6,378 nucleotides of DNA, taken from JAHJCL01 sp043818355. GTDB taxonomy: Bacteria; Patescibacteriota; Minisyncoccia; Minisyncoccales; DG-74-3. Below, one piece after another: positions 5,683 through 6,378 of the stretch. Numbering within the stretch: the first letter of the stretch is position 1; each line of letters opens with the position of its first letter. The position numbers and the translations under genes are program-made. The notes beneath the pieces are model-generated. The model made no database searches. It saw nothing but the letters and a program-made list of their open reading frames with translations, and was not told the origin of the DNA. The stretch spans positions 1 to 6,378 of the forward strand of contig JBDRFX010000020.1 of assembly GCA_043818355.1 (NCBI GenBank). Reading direction: 5' to 3'.

Positions 5683-6378
5683 TTTAGGTTTTTTTATTAC
5701 CAACTCTCCCCTTAGTCCCCAAGCTAAAGCCTTCTTGATTTTTACATCAATGAATTTACCAATAAGACTTTTATCTCCCTTTAGTTTTACTGTTTTATAA
5801 TGTCTAGTTTTACCAATTAGAAAACCGTTTCTTTCATTTGAAATTAAAATTTTTAAGACTTGACCTTCGTATTGTAGATTTTTTTTCAATCCTGCTTTTC
5901 CAACAATTGTTGTTAATTGCCTGTATCTCTCTTCTTTTGTTTTTTTATCTATTTGGTCTTCAAAGTCCTTGGCTTTGGTTTGAGGTCTTTTGGAATATTT
6001 CAGTATGTAGGCCATGTCAAAACCAATTTCTTCAAAAGTTTTTTGAGTATTTTGAAATTTTGTTTTTGTTTCACCAGGAAAACCAATTATCACATCTGTA
6101 GACAATGAAATGTCAGGTATTTTTTTTCTAATCTTGTGAATTATTTTTTTATACTTTGAGACCGTATAAGGTCTATTCATTTTCTTTAAAATTTCATCAT
6201 CTCCAGATTGAATGGGCAGATTTAAGTATTCTGTTATATGATTTCTTTGAGCCATTACATCGATCAATTCATCAGAAAAATTTTTAGGATGAGACGAAGT
6301 AAAGCGAATCCAAAAATCACCAGGAATTTCATTTATTTTTTTTAAAAGTTTTGGAAAATCCATTTTTTTATTAGTGGG
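4804..6378 (-). CDS. miaB-miaA: MiaB-MiaA fusion, 5'-partial (tRNA A37 methylthiolation and prenylation)
   Basis: One uninterrupted minus-strand frame carries two enzymes of the same tRNA modification. The frame stays open to 6378 with no stop, so the N-terminal UPF0004 domain and the CxxxCxxC radical-SAM cluster lie outside. The ATG at 6363 is internal. Counting from that Met, the MiaB part (1-221) has TSSHP (22-26), LPIQSGDDEILKKMNRPYT (49-67), STDVIIGFPGET (88-99), YSKRPQTKA (123-131, Gln where Gly is usual) and a TRAM domain (about 163-221). After a six-residue linker, MiaA spans 228-519 and looks complete at 292 residues. MiaA adds dimethylallyl to N6 of A37 and MiaB then methylthiolates C2, giving ms2i6A. 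The frame converges on gatB and ends with TAG. Family calls are secure; whether the fusion is real depends on a seven-A run at the junction. Confidence 0.88.
   Translation of the reverse strand, partial: PTNKKMDFPKLLKKINEIPGDFWIRFTSSHPKNFSDELIDVMAQRNHITEYLNLPIQSGDDEILKKMNRPYTVSKYKKIIHKIRKKIPDISLSTDVIIGFPGETKTKFQNTQKTFEEIGFDMAYILKYSKRPQTKAKDFEDQIDKKTKEERYRQLTTIVGKAGLKKNLQYEGQVLKILISNERNGFLIGKTRHYKTVKLKGDKSLIGKFIDVKIKKALAWGLRGELVIKKPKMIVILGPTATGKTDLSVKLAKKFNGEIISADSRQTYKGMDIGSGKITKKEMKGIPHHLLDVANPKKRFSLAEYKQLADKAIEKIIRKNKIPFLVGGTGFYIQAVADNVIIPEVAPDWTLRKILEGLTTKELFSLLKKRDSIRASNIDRNNRRRLIRALEIALKTKMAIPQLQSQPNFKVLMIGINKSSEKLKKLIQKRLEKRLKKGMVAEVKKLKKQGLSWKRLEEFGLEYKLVAQYLQNKISKEKMIERIQIESSQYAKKQMTWFKRDKRIKWVKNQKEANSLITIFLLNL

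Noticed and set aside
5838..6108. Two overlapping plus-strand frames with hydrophobic, Phe/Leu-rich translations opposite miaB
   Set aside because: They look like membrane proteins only because the opposite strand encodes Lys-rich protein, and MiaB motifs are intact on the minus strand.
4804..6363. Taking the ATG at 6363 as the true start of the MiaB-MiaA protein
   Set aside because: The frame is open upstream to the window edge, and a MiaB starting here would lack the radical-SAM cysteines and the N-terminal domain.
1..6378. tRNA/rRNA genes, CRISPR repeats, insertion sequences or attachment sites
   Set aside because: No cloverleaf or rRNA-like stretch, no regularly spaced repeats, and no transposase or terminal repeats were seen. 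The gaps are all under 150 bases.

Overview
The window reads as chromosomal DNA of an AT-rich bacterium. NusG, L11, GatB, MiaB and MiaA are all of bacterial type. Proteins are compact and genes are packed almost end to end. UGA sits at natural C-termini (rplK, the kinase, tmk) and Trp uses UGG, so a standard bacterial code (table 11) fits. No visible start is preceded by a Shine-Dalgarno sequence. Low G+C, missing SD sites, an unusual gene order and an archaeal/CPR-style P-loop kinase together suggest a Patescibacteria/CPR organism, possibly Parcubacteria. That placement is inference, because no rRNA is present.

Layout, left to right. (1) 3-974, plus strand: nusG and rplK, the usual transcription/ribosome pair, but rplA (L1) does not follow. 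(2) 971-1073: a short gap with a good sigma70-like promoter and a 10-bp hairpin. (3) 1074-2531, plus strand: a tightly coupled deoxynucleotide cluster of dCMP/cytidine deaminase, a P-loop nucleotide kinase of uncertain substrate and dUTPase. It is closed by a hairpin and a textbook intrinsic terminator (2534-2604). (4) 2669-4779, plus strand: thymidylate kinase followed immediately by gatB. (5) 4804-6378, minus strand, convergent with gatB: one open frame carrying the C-terminal part of MiaB joined to a full-length MiaA. Its N-terminal part lies beyond the right edge. There is no gene-free stretch over 300 bases.

Functional logic. The deaminase (dCMP to dUMP) and dUTPase (dUTP to dUMP) both feed dUMP. 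Tmk phosphorylates dTMP after a thymidylate synthase that is not in this window. GatB belongs to the amidotransferase that corrects Glu-tRNA(Gln) and/or Asp-tRNA(Asn). MiaA and MiaB catalyse consecutive steps of ms2i6A formation at tRNA position 37, so their fusion would join one pathway in one chain.

The most interesting point is this MiaB-MiaA junction. The linker is only about six residues and contains a run of exactly seven A. One A more or one A fewer would stop MiaB right at the miaA ATG. The locus is therefore either a genuine recent fusion, a slippage-controlled pair of products, or a homopolymer sequence error.
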